A stretch of DNA of 64,000 nt from Rhizobium oryziradicis (GTDB lineage Bacteria; Pseudomonadota; Alphaproteobacteria; Rhizobiales; Rhizobiaceae): assembly GCF_001939045.1 (NCBI RefSeq), contig NZ_MKIM01000027.1, positions 248,001-312,000 of the forward strand, written 5' to 3'. A program made the position numbers and the translations under genes. This document shows positions 1 to 9,034 of the stretch, piece by piece. The notes below the pieces were generated by a model, which was given only the letters and a program-made list of their open reading frames with translations, had not been told where the DNA came from and made no database searches. Within the stretch, counting starts at the first letter, position 1; every line of letters starts with the position of its first letter.

Positions 1-76
1 CAGCTTCAGGGATTGAAACACGAAAAACCAAGCCCCAGTTAACAGATTGGTCTTTCTAGAAAGAAAGTGTCGTTCG

Positions 77-910
77 ATGGATATGCCTGCCTCTCAGTCC
101 CCAGCCTCTGCTCAACACGAACAAAGTTTTGGCACGAGTGGCATCGCGCCGATGGAGCGCCCGAGCCGCATCACGCGGTTTTTTATGGCCATTGTTGGCT
201 GGGCGGAGCGCCTGAATTTCAAATATGCCAAGCTTGGCAATCCGCCGGTGTATGACAATGCCACGTTTCCGTGGGTGGCCGAGGTCGAAAAGGCCTATCC
301 GGCCATTCGCGCCGAGCTGGACAAGATTTTGGTTCGCCAGGCAGAACTGCCAAGCTTTCAGGATATTTCCACCGATGTGAAAACCATTTCCACCGATAAC
401 CATTGGAAGACCTTTTTCCTTTTGGGCTTTGGTCTGAAGTCGCAGCAAAATATCGATGCCTGCCCGGAAACGTGGAAGGCGATGCAGAATATTCCAGGCC
501 TGACCACCGTGATGTTCTCGATTTTTGAGCCGGGTAAGCATCTGCCCGCCCATCGCGGCCCCTATAATGGCGTGCTGCGCCTGCATCTGGGCATGATTGT
601 GCCGGAGCAGAGCGAACGGATTGCCATTCGTGTCAAAGATCAGATTTGCAATTGGCAAGAAGGTAAAGTGCTGATTTTTGATGATGCTTACGAGCATGAA
701 GCGTGGAACCACACCGACAAAACCCGCGTGGTGCTGTTCGTGGATTTTGCCAAGCCATTGAAGTTTCCGGCACGGCTGGTCAATTGGGCGCTGATGCATC
801 TGGCGATTTTCACGCCATTTATCCGCGAAGGCCTCGACAACCACAATGAGTGGGAAAAGAAGTTTTATGCGGAAGCCGAAAAACTGAGAAATCAGCCCAA
901 AGCGGGCTGA
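77..910 (+). CDS. Aspartyl/asparaginyl beta-hydroxylase family protein
   Basis: About 277 aa. The C-terminal half has the cupin-like fold of 2-oxoglutarate/Fe(II) aspartyl/asparaginyl beta-hydroxylases. I see HRGPYNGVLRLHLGM, with the first metal-ligand His and the 2-oxoglutarate-binding Arg region, then DDAYEHEAWN with the second His. Bacterial relatives include LpxO-type lipid A hydroxylases, so the substrate could be a lipid or a protein; nothing here decides this. The N-terminus is a hydrophilic extension and no clear signal peptide is seen. The frame is open from a TTG at 47, but ATG at 77 or 83 is more likely. A strong intrinsic terminator overlaps its stop codon. It is monocistronic and converges on bphP. 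Confidence 0.85.
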   Translation: MDMPASQSPASAQHEQSFGTSGIAPMERPSRITRFFMAIVGWAERLNFKYAKLGNPPVYDNATFPWVAEVEKAYPAIRAELDKILVRQAELPSFQDISTDVKTISTDNHWKTFFLLGFGLKSQQNIDACPETWKAMQNIPGLTTVMFSIFEPGKHLPAHRGPYNGVLRLHLGMIVPEQSERIAIRVKDQICNWQEGKVLIFDDAYEHEAWNHTDKTRVVLFVDFAKPLKFPARLVNWALMHLAIFTPFIREGLDNHNEWEKKFYAEAEKLRNQPKAG

Positions 911-916
911 TTTTTG
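889..916 (+). terminator. Intrinsic terminator of the beta-hydroxylase gene
   Basis: Ten-base stem AAATCAGCCC / GGGCTGATTT with a short loop and a T-run. The 3' arm overlaps the gene's TGA stop. Confidence 0.75.
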
Positions 917-936
917 CCAAAACCAAATGATGTGTG

Positions 937-971
937 AAAAGGCCAAAATCGAATATCGGTTTTGGCCTTTT
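937..971. terminator. Bidirectional terminator between beta-hydroxylase gene and bphP
   Basis: Perfect stem AAAAGGCCAAAA / TTTTGGCCTTTT around an 11-nt loop, A-rich on one side and T-rich on the other. It lies between two convergent genes and probably serves both. Confidence 0.75.
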
Positions 972-1003
972 GTTTGTGCTTTTGCCTTACAAAGGCTCGC
1001 CCC

Positions 1004-3544
1004 TTACAAAGGTTCGCCATTGAGCCGGTTGGTAATTGCCGCCAACAACCGATCACTCTCATAGGGCTTGTTGACGACGGGAACGTTTTTCAGGCTATCG
1101 GGCACCACGGAGCCTTCGGCATAGCCGGTGGCAAACACGAATGGAATGCCAAGGCGACGCAGCTCTTCTGCGACCGCAATCGAGGTATGATTGCCGAGAT
1201 TGATGTCGAGAACCGCAAAATTCGGTTTGGTGTTTTTCAGCTGTGCCAGGGCATTTTGTGCAGAGCCTGCCGTCAGCACATTGATGAAGCCTGCGTCGTT
1301 CAACATCATCTCGGCGTCCATCGCAATCAACATCTGGTCTTCCACCAAAAGGATCGGCAGGTTTTTGTCGATGGTCAGCATTGTCGATTTATCCGTTATC
1401 AATGGGTTGCTGTGCGCTTTTGTGTCGGGCCGCTGAAAGCCACTTAGAAATTGGGCAGGCAAAATCAGTTCTGCTACCAGCCCTGCCGGATCAAATCGCA
1501 CGGTGCTTTTGCCGCCAAGATCATAGGGTATGCTGCGGTCAATCAAAGCCGAGCCGAAGCCTCTGCGGTGCGGCTGATGCACGATCGGCCCCCCTGATTC
1601 CTGCCATGAGAGCGTACAATCGCCTTGCTCTGTCCAGCGCCAGCGGACAGTCAATGTGCCACCTGGGCACGACAATGCACCATATTTTGCGGCATTGGTG
1701 CAGAGTTCGTGGATCACAAGGGCAGCAACAGCATAGGCACGGCTATCCAGAATCACCATGGGACCATCCATATGGATCGTCGTGGTGGTGGTGTGATAGG
1801 GGCCAAGCTCGGCTTTGAGCAGATCTTGCAATTGCCCGCTGCCGCTGCCGCGTATCACCTGATCATGGGCGTGGGCGAGGGCTTGAATACGTCCTTTAAG
1901 GGTGGCAACGTAACCATTTAGCCCCTGTTCGGCGCGCGCTGGTGCACCCACCAGTGATTTGATGACGGCCAGAATGTTTTTGACGCGGTGGTTGAGCTCT
2001 TCATTCAGAATGCGCTGGCGGATATCGGACTTCTGGCGCTCATCCTCCATAATCTCATTGTGGCGCAGCACCGTTTCCACGGTGACTGAGCGAATGCCAG
2101 CAGCAATTTCGCGGTGGATGTCGCTCCAGGCGTTGGATTGCCGGTGTACCGTTTCTTTCCAGATGGCAAAGCTCTTGCGCGGGGTCAGCCGATCGCCAAG
2201 CGGCCCTGTGGAATAGGATTTTTCCGGATTGCCGGCCCAATTGAGGGTTTGCAAGCGTTCTTTGCGGAAAAACACCAGATAATCCCGCGGAATTTGACTG
2301 AAGGGGATCGCCAAAACGCCCGAGACAGCCTCATAATAGGCTTCAGCTGGCGGAAACACACTGGACAGGTTGTGAGTGGCCCAGATTTGCCCTTCGGATA
2401 CGGTGGTCAAAAAATGCATCAGCGGTTCGACATCGGCAAGCGCCGGGGCGGCACCGGTGGAGGACCATTGCCCGTTCATCCACAAACCGACGCCGTCGCA
2501 TTCAATCAATTGTTGGAAATCGACGAGGCTGTCCCTGAACAGTTCATCCACATTGGCGTGGTGGGACGCCAATGTCAAAAAGCGATCCAGCGAGCGCCGG
2601 GTCTGGCTGGCCAGTTCCAGCCTCAGGTTTTGCTTGAGCGCCAAGAGCTCTAATGAGAGAAACTCTCCAAAAATTTCTGAAGAAATCCGCTGCGACAGGC
2701 TGAGGATTTTCGGGCTGTAATGATGGCAGGCAATCAGCCCCCATAATTCTCCGTTCATCATCAACGAGATAGACATGGAGGCACCGACGCCCATATTGCG
2801 CAGATATTCCAGATGGATGGGTGATACGCTGCGCAAATGGGCAAAGGACATATCCAGCGGTTCGCCTGAGGCATCCAGCTCCGGCACAAGTGCGACCCGG
2901 CTGCCGCCCGCATCGGAAATCACCCGAATGGGATTTTGCATGTAGAGTTTTCGAGCCTGCTGGGGAATGTCCGTTGCTGGAAAATATTGCCCCAGAAAAC
3001 TCTCCAGATCAGCTCTTTTGGCTTCACTGACAACCTTGCCCGAGCCGTCGGCGTCAAAGCGATAAATCATGACGCGATCATAGCCAAGAACACCGCGGAT
3101 CAGCCGCGCCGAGGTTTTGATCAGGCTGTCAATGTCCTTGATGCCTTTGATCCGGCCAATCAATTCGCGCGCAAGCTGGAGCGGTTCGCTGATGCCTTCG
3201 GAGCGTTCAAACTCGATAATCGCATTGCCACGATAGGTATGAATGCAGATGTCGAAATAGCGGCCTTCACCCAATTGCACATGGGTCAAGACTGCGGGCC
3301 GGGAGGCGTCCCTTGCAGTAGACAGTGCATTGCGCAGGTCATGGGTGATGTCGTCGCCCAATAAATCTTCAATGGCAAGATTATTGATCTCGCCTGCCAC
3401 GCCCAGAAATTCCGCCGTATTGGCGGAAAAGCGCAGCACCCGCGTGACCTGCGCGTCACAAGCCAAAAGGCAGCCGTGTGGCTGGATGCTGCCGGGAATG
3501 TGGATGGGTTCACGATCGCAATTGGTCAGGTCAGTGGTCTGCAA
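1004..3544 (-). CDS. bphP: Bacteriophytochrome: HWE histidine kinase fused to a receiver domain
   Basis: 846 aa red/far-red photoreceptor. Cys9 sits in the N-terminal CDREPIHIPG context and is the expected biliverdin attachment site. PAS is at about 10-115, GAF at about 125-300 with the chromophore-pocket motif ATDIPQ, and PHY at about 310-490. An HWE-family kinase follows, with its phosphoacceptor in ELNHRVKN (His519). A C-terminal CheY-like receiver begins near residue 730 with phosphoacceptor Asp780 in AVLDINL. The fused receiver makes it a hybrid sensor with no separate response regulator next to it. Its start overlaps the 3' end of bphO by 14 bp, so chromophore synthesis and apoprotein are translationally coupled. 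The output pathway is not shown by the sequence. Confidence 0.95.
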   Translation of the reverse strand: MQTTDLTNCDREPIHIPGSIQPHGCLLACDAQVTRVLRFSANTAEFLGVAGEINNLAIEDLLGDDITHDLRNALSTARDASRPAVLTHVQLGEGRYFDICIHTYRGNAIIEFERSEGISEPLQLARELIGRIKGIKDIDSLIKTSARLIRGVLGYDRVMIYRFDADGSGKVVSEAKRADLESFLGQYFPATDIPQQARKLYMQNPIRVISDAGGSRVALVPELDASGEPLDMSFAHLRSVSPIHLEYLRNMGVGASMSISLMMNGELWGLIACHHYSPKILSLSQRISSEIFGEFLSLELLALKQNLRLELASQTRRSLDRFLTLASHHANVDELFRDSLVDFQQLIECDGVGLWMNGQWSSTGAAPALADVEPLMHFLTTVSEGQIWATHNLSSVFPPAEAYYEAVSGVLAIPFSQIPRDYLVFFRKERLQTLNWAGNPEKSYSTGPLGDRLTPRKSFAIWKETVHRQSNAWSDIHREIAAGIRSVTVETVLRHNEIMEDERQKSDIRQRILNEELNHRVKNILAVIKSLVGAPARAEQGLNGYVATLKGRIQALAHAHDQVIRGSGSGQLQDLLKAELGPYHTTTTTIHMDGPMVILDSRAYAVAALVIHELCTNAAKYGALSCPGGTLTVRWRWTEQGDCTLSWQESGGPIVHQPHRRGFGSALIDRSIPYDLGGKSTVRFDPAGLVAELILPAQFLSGFQRPDTKAHSNPLITDKSTMLTIDKNLPILLVEDQMLIAMDAEMMLNDAGFINVLTAGSAQNALAQLKNTKPNFAVLDINLGNHTSIAVAEELRRLGIPFVFATGYAEGSVVPDSLKNVPVVNKPYESDRLLAAITNRLNGEPL

Positions 3545-4112
3545 GATTGTTTTCCATCACGGTTTCAAACGCTTGATGCGCGAACGAGAAAGTTTCATTG
3601 GCCCAATGGATCATCCGGGCCTCATTCAGGTGTTGCATTGCTTCCAGAACGCCTAAAAATGCGCTCCAATTGGCCGCATTTCCAGCCTGAACTGCCAGAT
3701 GGGAAGCGCCGTTGCTTTCAGTGATGTTGAGGCTGGCCGCGCGTTTGACCAGAAGCTTTGCACCCAGAGAGGAACCTTCCAGCACATAAAACAAGCCAAG
3801 CCAATCTTCGATTTGCTCCGGCTGCGGAGTGGCAATCTCGGTCGTTTCCTCAGCTGCATCCGCGTGCAAACCAAGAGCCGATAAGTCGGCACGAATGGCG
3901 TTGCTAATCATCGAGGGGTGCCACCCATGGAACAATCCAACAGGTGCCCGGCTTTTAATGGTTTTTTCCAGGGGCAAACGAAACCTGGCACTGCCCAACA
4001 CATAGGATCGATACGCTTGGAGAGACGAAAACGCACCAATTGTGGCGTCTAACGCTTCGTGTTTCTGTGCCGTGCCTCGCCTCAGCATGTGTCGCCGATG
4101 GGATACGGCCAT
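3531..4112 (-). CDS. bphO: Biliverdin-producing haem oxygenase
   Basis: About 193 aa, the usual size for a bacterial haem oxygenase. It opens cleaved haem to biliverdin IXalpha, the chromophore used by BphP. The proximal-His region GTAQKHEALDA and the distal-helix motif YVLEGSSLGA are both present. I start at the ATG at 4112, with AGGGAGAAAG upstream; the frame is open to 4166, but that extension does not resemble the family. It overlaps bphP by 14 bp in a two-gene operon. A perfect 12-bp inverted repeat lies about 50 bp upstream. Confidence 0.9.
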   Translation of the reverse strand: MAVSHRRHMLRRGTAQKHEALDATIGAFSSLQAYRSYVLGSARFRLPLEKTIKSRAPVGLFHGWHPSMISNAIRADLSALGLHADAAEETTEIATPQPEQIEDWLGLFYVLEGSSLGAKLLVKRAASLNITESNGASHLAVQAGNAANWSAFLGVLEAMQHLNEARMIHWANETFSFAHQAFETVMENNLADH

Positions 4113-4161
4113 GTAAATTTCTTTCTCCCTCAGATCAGCGTGTTCTAATAGCATGATAAAT

Positions 4162-4188
4162 CGCACAAGCGCAATGTGCGCTTGTGCG
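4162..4188. repeat. Perfect 12-bp inverted repeat upstream of bphO
   Basis: CGCACAAGCGCA, 3-nt loop, then the exact complement. It lies between the end of the DUF5680 gene and the bphO start. There is no T-run, so it could be a regulatory hairpin or operator rather than a terminator. Confidence 0.6.
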
Positions 4189-4207
4189 TGCTATCTTGGG
4201 CTTTATC

Positions 4208-4666
4208 TCAAGGCCGGATCATACCGCCATGATAATCAAACTGATAGAGAAGCGTCGTGTTGAGGCGGATGGTTTCAACTCCTGTAAAGCGCTGGTAACT
4301 GCCCTCGGAATGATCACTGTAGTGAAAACCCTCAACTTCTTGCTGGAATCCACCTAAAAACCGGCCCTGTTGATAGAGCGCTTGCAGGGAGGTGGTGATG
4401 ATCCGACCGGCCATCTCGGCTGTCAAAAGATCATCCTTGAGGATTTTTCCGTAATAGTTCATGCCCCAGACCGGGATTTCATCGCGCCACACCGTTTCCT
4501 GGCCCATAAAATCCGTTCCGCCAAAATAACTGTCGAGATAGGAAAAATTGGCCTTCTGGAAGCTGAGATCATGGCTGCCAGGACGGCACGATTGTCGATT
4601 TTTGGGTCCACGCCCTATGTAACAGTGCGACTTCGCCTCTAAAATAAATTCTTCAAGTGCGTCCAT
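4208..4666 (-). CDS. DUF5680 domain protein
   Basis: 152 aa. The body matches what I know of DUF5680: an N-terminal helix EEFILEAKSHCYIG, then YLDSYFGGTDFMGQE, a PVWGMNYYGK motif, and a C-terminal LLYQFDYHGG stretch. The family's function is unknown and no catalytic residues can be assigned. ATG at 4664-4666 is preceded by GGGAG seven bases upstream, so the further-upstream open frame to 4861 is not used. It is divergent from urtA and ends 96 bp before the bphO start; it may be cotranscribed with bphO-bphP. Confidence 0.75.
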   Translation of the reverse strand: MDALEEFILEAKSHCYIGRGPKNRQSCRPGSHDLSFQKANFSYLDSYFGGTDFMGQETVWRDEIPVWGMNYYGKILKDDLLTAEMAGRIITTSLQALYQQGRFLGGFQQEVEGFHYSDHSEGSYQRFTGVETIRLNTTLLYQFDYHGGMIRP

Positions 4667-4877
4667 TGCTCCCACTCCCCAAAACATGAACATAAAGAGA
4701 ACATATGGGCGAATGGTTTCGTTGGTCAAGCGCTTTTGTGGCCGGTACGGCTTATCTGCCCCGGCGCCTACGTCATTCGACGTATACGTTTTTGCTGCAC
4801 TGCATCCGATACTGCCCCTCAGCAACGCAGAGACCTGCAATTCAATAAGTTGCACACTCAAAATGAGGGGAAATCAA

Positions 4878-6167
4878 ATGAATTTCAAAGCACAGCTGAA
4901 GGGTGTCCTTCTTGGTGCCATGCTGTCCAGCACCGCCTTCCACGGTGCCTTTGCAGCAGATGACACCATCAAGGTTGGTATTTTGCATTCTCTCTCTGGC
5001 ACCATGGCGATTTCGGAAACGACGCTGAAGGATGCCATGTTGATGCTCATTGACGAGCAGAACAAGAAGGGCGGCGTTTTGGGCAAGAAGCTGGAGCCAG
5101 TTGTGGTCGATCCGGCCTCCAACTGGCCGCTGTTTGCCGAAAAGGCCCGCGAACTGATTTCCAAGGACAAGGTGTCTGCCGTTTTCGGTTGCTGGACATC
5201 GGTGTCGCGTAAATCGGTTCTGCCAGTGTTCAAGGAACTGGATTCGGTTCTGTTCTACCCCGTGCAGTTTGAGGGCGAAGAAAGCGAACGCAACGTGTTC
5301 TACACGGGTGCCGCGCCTAACCAACAGGCCATTCCCGCTGTTGATTATCTGATGAAAAATGAAGGCGTGGAGCGTTGGGTGCTGGAAGGCACAGACTATG
5401 TTTACCCACGCACCACCAACAAGATTCTGGAAGCTTATCTCAAGTCCAAGGGCGTCAAGGCTGAAGACATCAAGGTGAATTACACGCCGTTCGGCTTCTC
5501 CGACTGGCAGACCGAAGTGGCCGCTATCAAGAAATTCGGCGGCGCTGGCAAGAAAACTGCGGTGATCTCGACGGTTAACGGCGATGCCAACGTGCCCTTC
5601 TACAAGGAACTGGGCAATCAGGGCGTCAAGGCCGAAGACATTCCGGTCATGGCCTTCTCGGTTGGTGAAGAAGAACTGGCCGGTATCGACACCAAGCCGC
5701 TGGTGGGCCATCTGGCTGCGTGGAACTATTTTGAATCCGTTGACACCCCGATCAATGCCGAATTCATCAAGACCTGGCACGCCTTTACCAAGAACGACAA
5801 GCGCGTGACCAATGACCCGATGGAAGCCGCCTATATTGGCTTCAACATGTGGGTGAAGGCGGTTGAAAAGGCAGGCACAGCTGAGCCAGACAAGGTGATT
5901 GATGCGCTGGTGGGCGTCTCCGTGCCCAACCTGACCGGCGGCTATGCCACCATGATGCCAAGCCATTACATCACCAAGCCGGTGCTGATTGGCGAAGTGC
6001 AGGAAAATGGCCAGTTCGACATCGTATCCCAGACACCAGAAGTGGTCGGCGACGAATGGTCTGACTTCCTGCCAGATAGCAAGGATCTGATTGCCGATTG
6101 GCGCATGCCGATGAACTGCGGCAACTTCAACGTCAAGACCGGCAAGTGCGGCGGTAAAGGCTCGTAA
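4878..6167 (+). CDS. urtA: Urea ABC transporter substrate-binding protein
   Basis: 429 aa periplasmic binding protein with an N-terminal signal peptide (cleavage expected after FHGAFA). UrtA hallmarks are IKVGILHSLSGTMAISE, AVFGCWTSVSRKSVLP and LFYPVQFEGEE, shared with the amide/urea-binding Leu/Ile/Val-type family. I start at ATG 4878 behind GAGGGG; the open frame reaches back to 4686. It is first in urtABCDE. A terminator-like hairpin follows it, so urtA is probably made in excess over the membrane components, as is common for binding proteins. Confidence 0.95.
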   Translation: MNFKAQLKGVLLGAMLSSTAFHGAFAADDTIKVGILHSLSGTMAISETTLKDAMLMLIDEQNKKGGVLGKKLEPVVVDPASNWPLFAEKARELISKDKVSAVFGCWTSVSRKSVLPVFKELDSVLFYPVQFEGEESERNVFYTGAAPNQQAIPAVDYLMKNEGVERWVLEGTDYVYPRTTNKILEAYLKSKGVKAEDIKVNYTPFGFSDWQTEVAAIKKFGGAGKKTAVISTVNGDANVPFYKELGNQGVKAEDIPVMAFSVGEEELAGIDTKPLVGHLAAWNYFESVDTPINAEFIKTWHAFTKNDKRVTNDPMEAAYIGFNMWVKAVEKAGTAEPDKVIDALVGVSVPNLTGGYATMMPSHYITKPVLIGEVQENGQFDIVSQTPEVVGDEWSDFLPDSKDLIADWRMPMNCGNFNVKTGKCGGKGS

Positions 6168-6187
6168 TATCCCCAGCCTGTAACTGA

Positions 6188-6218
6188 CTGCGGGTGCCTC
6201 GGCATCCGCAGCTTTTTT
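6188..6218 (+). terminator. Terminator/attenuator between urtA and urtB
   Basis: Stem CTGCGGGTGCC / GGCATCCGCAG with one wobble pair and a 2-nt loop, followed by CTTTTTT. Its position inside the operon suggests partial termination. Confidence 0.75.
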
Positions 6219-6257
6219 CCCTTTCCAGTAGGGATTCATCTTGAGAGGGCCGAAACA

Positions 6258-7886
6258 TTGCGATCCTGTTTGAACCATCTGTCCTCTGTGCTGGCTGCCG
6301 GGCTTTTGCTGATGCTGGCTTTTGGCCTTTCGGTGGCCCGTGCCGATGATGACCCAGTAAGCCTGATCAAGGCCCTTGGCACAGCCGACTTCGCACAAGC
6401 CGAAAAAATCATCGATGCTTTGGGCAAGACCGGCAATATCAAGCTGGTGCCAGCCCTTGAAGCCCTGAGCGGCGGTGATCTTTATGCCCGCAAAGCAGAC
6501 GGTGCCGTGTTCATCACCAAATCCGCAGGTGGCAAGCTGGCCCTGATTGATCCCATCACCGGCGCAGACGCCGGGCAGGAAGCCAAGGCGGCAATGGTGA
6601 AGATCAGGATCAATAACAGTTTGCGCCGTGCCATTCGCTCTGCCCAGGGTGGTTTGACCCTTCTCAGCCCCGATCGTGCTGTGCGGCTCAGCGCTGCCGA
6701 TGCATTGCTGAAGGCTCCGAGCGAAGAGAATCTGGAATTGCTGGACACGGCTCTTGCCAAGGAAAAGGATGGCGAGGTCAAAAAGCTTCTGGTGCAGGCA
6801 CAAGCTGTGTCGCTTCTCACCTCCAGCCGCCCGATTGATGAAAAACGTGCTGCCATCAAGGTCATTCGTGGTCTTGGCGGGCAAGATGCTCTTTCCATTC
6901 TGGGCAATGCGGCCCAAACCGCCGATCCAGCCTTGAAGGGCGATATTGATGCCGCCATTGCCTCGCTCACACATGAAGCAGCACTTTGGAACTCGGCCCA
7001 GAATATCACCTATGGCATTTCGCTTGGCTCTGTTTTGCTGCTGGCCGCCATTGGTCTGGCCATCACCTTCGGCGTCATGGGCATTATCAACATGGCGCAT
7101 GGCGAAATGGTCATGCTGGGGGCTTACTCCACCTTTGTGGTGCAGCAGGTGATCCGGGCGCACGCGCCGGGCCTGTTTGAATGGTCCTTGGCCTTTACGC
7201 TGCCGGTGGCCTTTATCGTCACGGCTGGCTTTGGTCTGGTGATCGAGCGGCTTGTGATCCGCTTTCTCTATGGTCGCCCGCTGGAAACCCTGCTGGCCAC
7301 ATGGGGCATCTCCTTGATGCTGCAACAATTGGTGCGCTCTATCTTCGGCCCCACCAATCAGGAGGTTTCCAACCCTGTGTGGATGTCCGGCTCCTTTGCT
7401 CTGGGGGGCTTGACCATCACCTGGAACCGGTTGTGGATTCTGGCCTTTTCGCTGGCCGTATTTTTCGCGCTTTTGATGTTGTTGAAGCGCTCGGCCTTTG
7501 GCTTGCAAATGCGGGCCGTGACCCAAAATCGCCGCATGGCGTCTTCCATGGGCATTCGCACCCCTTGGGTCGATGCGTTCACCTTCGCGCTCGGCTCCGG
7601 CATTGCCGGCATGGCGGGCGTGGCGCTTTCGCAGATTGATAATGTGTCACCCAACCTTGGCCAAAGCTACATTATCGACAGTTTCATGGTCGTGGTGTTT
7701 GGCGGCGTTGGTAATCTCTGGGGTACATTGGTGGGGGCGTTTTCGTTAGGGATTCTCAACAAGTTCCTCGAGCCTTACGCCGGTGCCGTGCTTGGCAAAA
7801 TCCTCGTGCTTGTTCTCATCATCCTGTTTATCCAGAAGCGGCCGCGCGGTCTCTTCGCACTCAAGGGAAGGGCGGTGGAGGCATGA
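6258..7886 (+). CDS. urtB: Urea ABC transporter permease UrtB
   Basis: 542 aa. It has a signal sequence, then about 220 periplasmic residues of helical, HEAT-like sequence typical of UrtB. The LivH-type permease domain runs from about residue 250 to the end, with FGVMGIINMAHGEMVMLGAY and the coupling-loop region GLQMRAVTQNRRMA. The start is a TTG at 6258 with GAGAGGG eight bases upstream; no ATG upstream fits. The stop overlaps the urtC start in ATGA. With UrtC it forms the membrane channel. Confidence 0.94.
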   Translation: MRSCLNHLSSVLAAGLLLMLAFGLSVARADDDPVSLIKALGTADFAQAEKIIDALGKTGNIKLVPALEALSGGDLYARKADGAVFITKSAGGKLALIDPITGADAGQEAKAAMVKIRINNSLRRAIRSAQGGLTLLSPDRAVRLSAADALLKAPSEENLELLDTALAKEKDGEVKKLLVQAQAVSLLTSSRPIDEKRAAIKVIRGLGGQDALSILGNAAQTADPALKGDIDAAIASLTHEAALWNSAQNITYGISLGSVLLLAAIGLAITFGVMGIINMAHGEMVMLGAYSTFVVQQVIRAHAPGLFEWSLAFTLPVAFIVTAGFGLVIERLVIRFLYGRPLETLLATWGISLMLQQLVRSIFGPTNQEVSNPVWMSGSFALGGLTITWNRLWILAFSLAVFFALLMLLKRSAFGLQMRAVTQNRRMASSMGIRTPWVDAFTFALGSGIAGMAGVALSQIDNVSPNLGQSYIIDSFMVVVFGGVGNLWGTLVGAFSLGILNKFLEPYAGAVLGKILVLVLIILFIQKRPRGLFALKGRAVEA

Positions 7887-9034
7887 TCACCTCGTTTTTG
7901 TTGCGCTCGCTGGATCGTAAAATCTTGATTGCCATTGGCCTGCTGTTGGTGCTGGCCATCATCGTACCGGTTCTCAGCCTGGCGGTGCCGGAAGGAAGCG
8001 CCCTGCATGTGCCCACCTATCTGGTGGCGCTGTTTGGCAAATATCTCACCTATGCCATGCTGGCCTTGGCGCTGGATCTGGTCTGGGGCTTTTGCGGCAT
8101 TCTCTCGTTGGGCCATGGCGCGTTTTTTGCGCTCGGCGGCTATGCCATGGGCATGTATCTGATGCGCCAGATTGGCCCGCGTGGGGTCTATGGCGACCCA
8201 ATCCTGCCCGATTTCATGGTGTTTTTGAACTGGAAAACCCTGCCATGGTTCTGGCACGGCTTTGATATGTTCTGGTTTGCGGCCTTGATGGTGTTTGTAG
8301 CACCCGGCCTGCTGGCCTTTGTGTTTGGCTGGTTTGCCTTCCGCTCCCGCGTCAATGGCGTCTATCTGTCGATTATCACGCAGGCCATGACCTATGCGCT
8401 GCTGCTGGCCTTTTTCCGCAACGATATGGGCTTTGGTGGCAACAATGGTCTGACGGATTTCAAAGACATTCTTGGCTTTAACATTCAGGCCGATGGCACT
8501 CGCGCCGCCCTGTTTGCCATCACCGCTGTGACCCTTGCGCTCTCTCTCATGCTGGCCTCCGCCATCGTCCGTTCCAAATATGGCAAGGTGCTGGTGGGCA
8601 TCCGCGATGCCGAAAGCCGCACCCGCTTTCTGGGCTATCGGGTCGAGCATATGAAGCTCTTCACCTTCGTGGTGTCGGCTATGATGGCTGGCGTTGCCGG
8701 CGCGCTCTATGTGCCGCAGATCGGCATTATCAACCCCGGCGAATTTGCCCCTGCCAATTCTATCGAAGTGGTGATCTGGACAGCCGTGGGTGGCCGCGCA
8801 ACGCTGATTGGCCCGATTATCGGTGCCATCCTTGTCAATGGTGGCAAAACCATCTTCACCGGCCTGTTCCCCAATGCCTGGCTGTTTGCACTGGGCGGTT
8901 TGTTTGTACTGGTCACGCTGTTTTTGCCCAAGGGCATTGTTGGCACGGTTGCCCAACTCTGGGGCCGTCGTAAGGAATATCGGGATGCGGCAGAAGCCGA
9001 GATTGCCCATAAAACCGCAGAGGTGAAGCCATGA
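7883..9034 (+). CDS. urtC: Urea ABC transporter permease UrtC
   Basis: 383 aa LivM-type permease with about 8-9 hydrophobic segments. Typical stretches are DLVWGFCGILSLGHGAFFALGGYAMG, read in two parts around residues 62-87, and the cytoplasmic loop VGIRDAESRTRFLGY that contacts the ATPases. ATGA overlaps with both urtB and urtD show translational coupling. Confidence 0.94.
   Translation: MITSFLLRSLDRKILIAIGLLLVLAIIVPVLSLAVPEGSALHVPTYLVALFGKYLTYAMLALALDLVWGFCGILSLGHGAFFALGGYAMGMYLMRQIGPRGVYGDPILPDFMVFLNWKTLPWFWHGFDMFWFAALMVFVAPGLLAFVFGWFAFRSRVNGVYLSIITQAMTYALLLAFFRNDMGFGGNNGLTDFKDILGFNIQADGTRAALFAITAVTLALSLMLASAIVRSKYGKVLVGIRDAESRTRFLGYRVEHMKLFTFVVSAMMAGVAGALYVPQIGIINPGEFAPANSIEVVIWTAVGGRATLIGPIIGAILVNGGKTIFTGLFPNAWLFALGGLFVLVTLFLPKGIVGTVAQLWGRRKEYRDAAEAEIAHKTAEVKP

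Noticed and set aside
56-946. 296-codon minus frame opposite the beta-hydroxylase gene
   Set aside because: The plus frame has the metal-site motifs; the minus frame has no recognisable domain and runs across the terminator.
4842-7526. 894-codon open frame antisense to urtA and urtB
   Set aside because: It is a codon-bias shadow of two certain genes, rich in His/Gln and without a domain or ribosome site.
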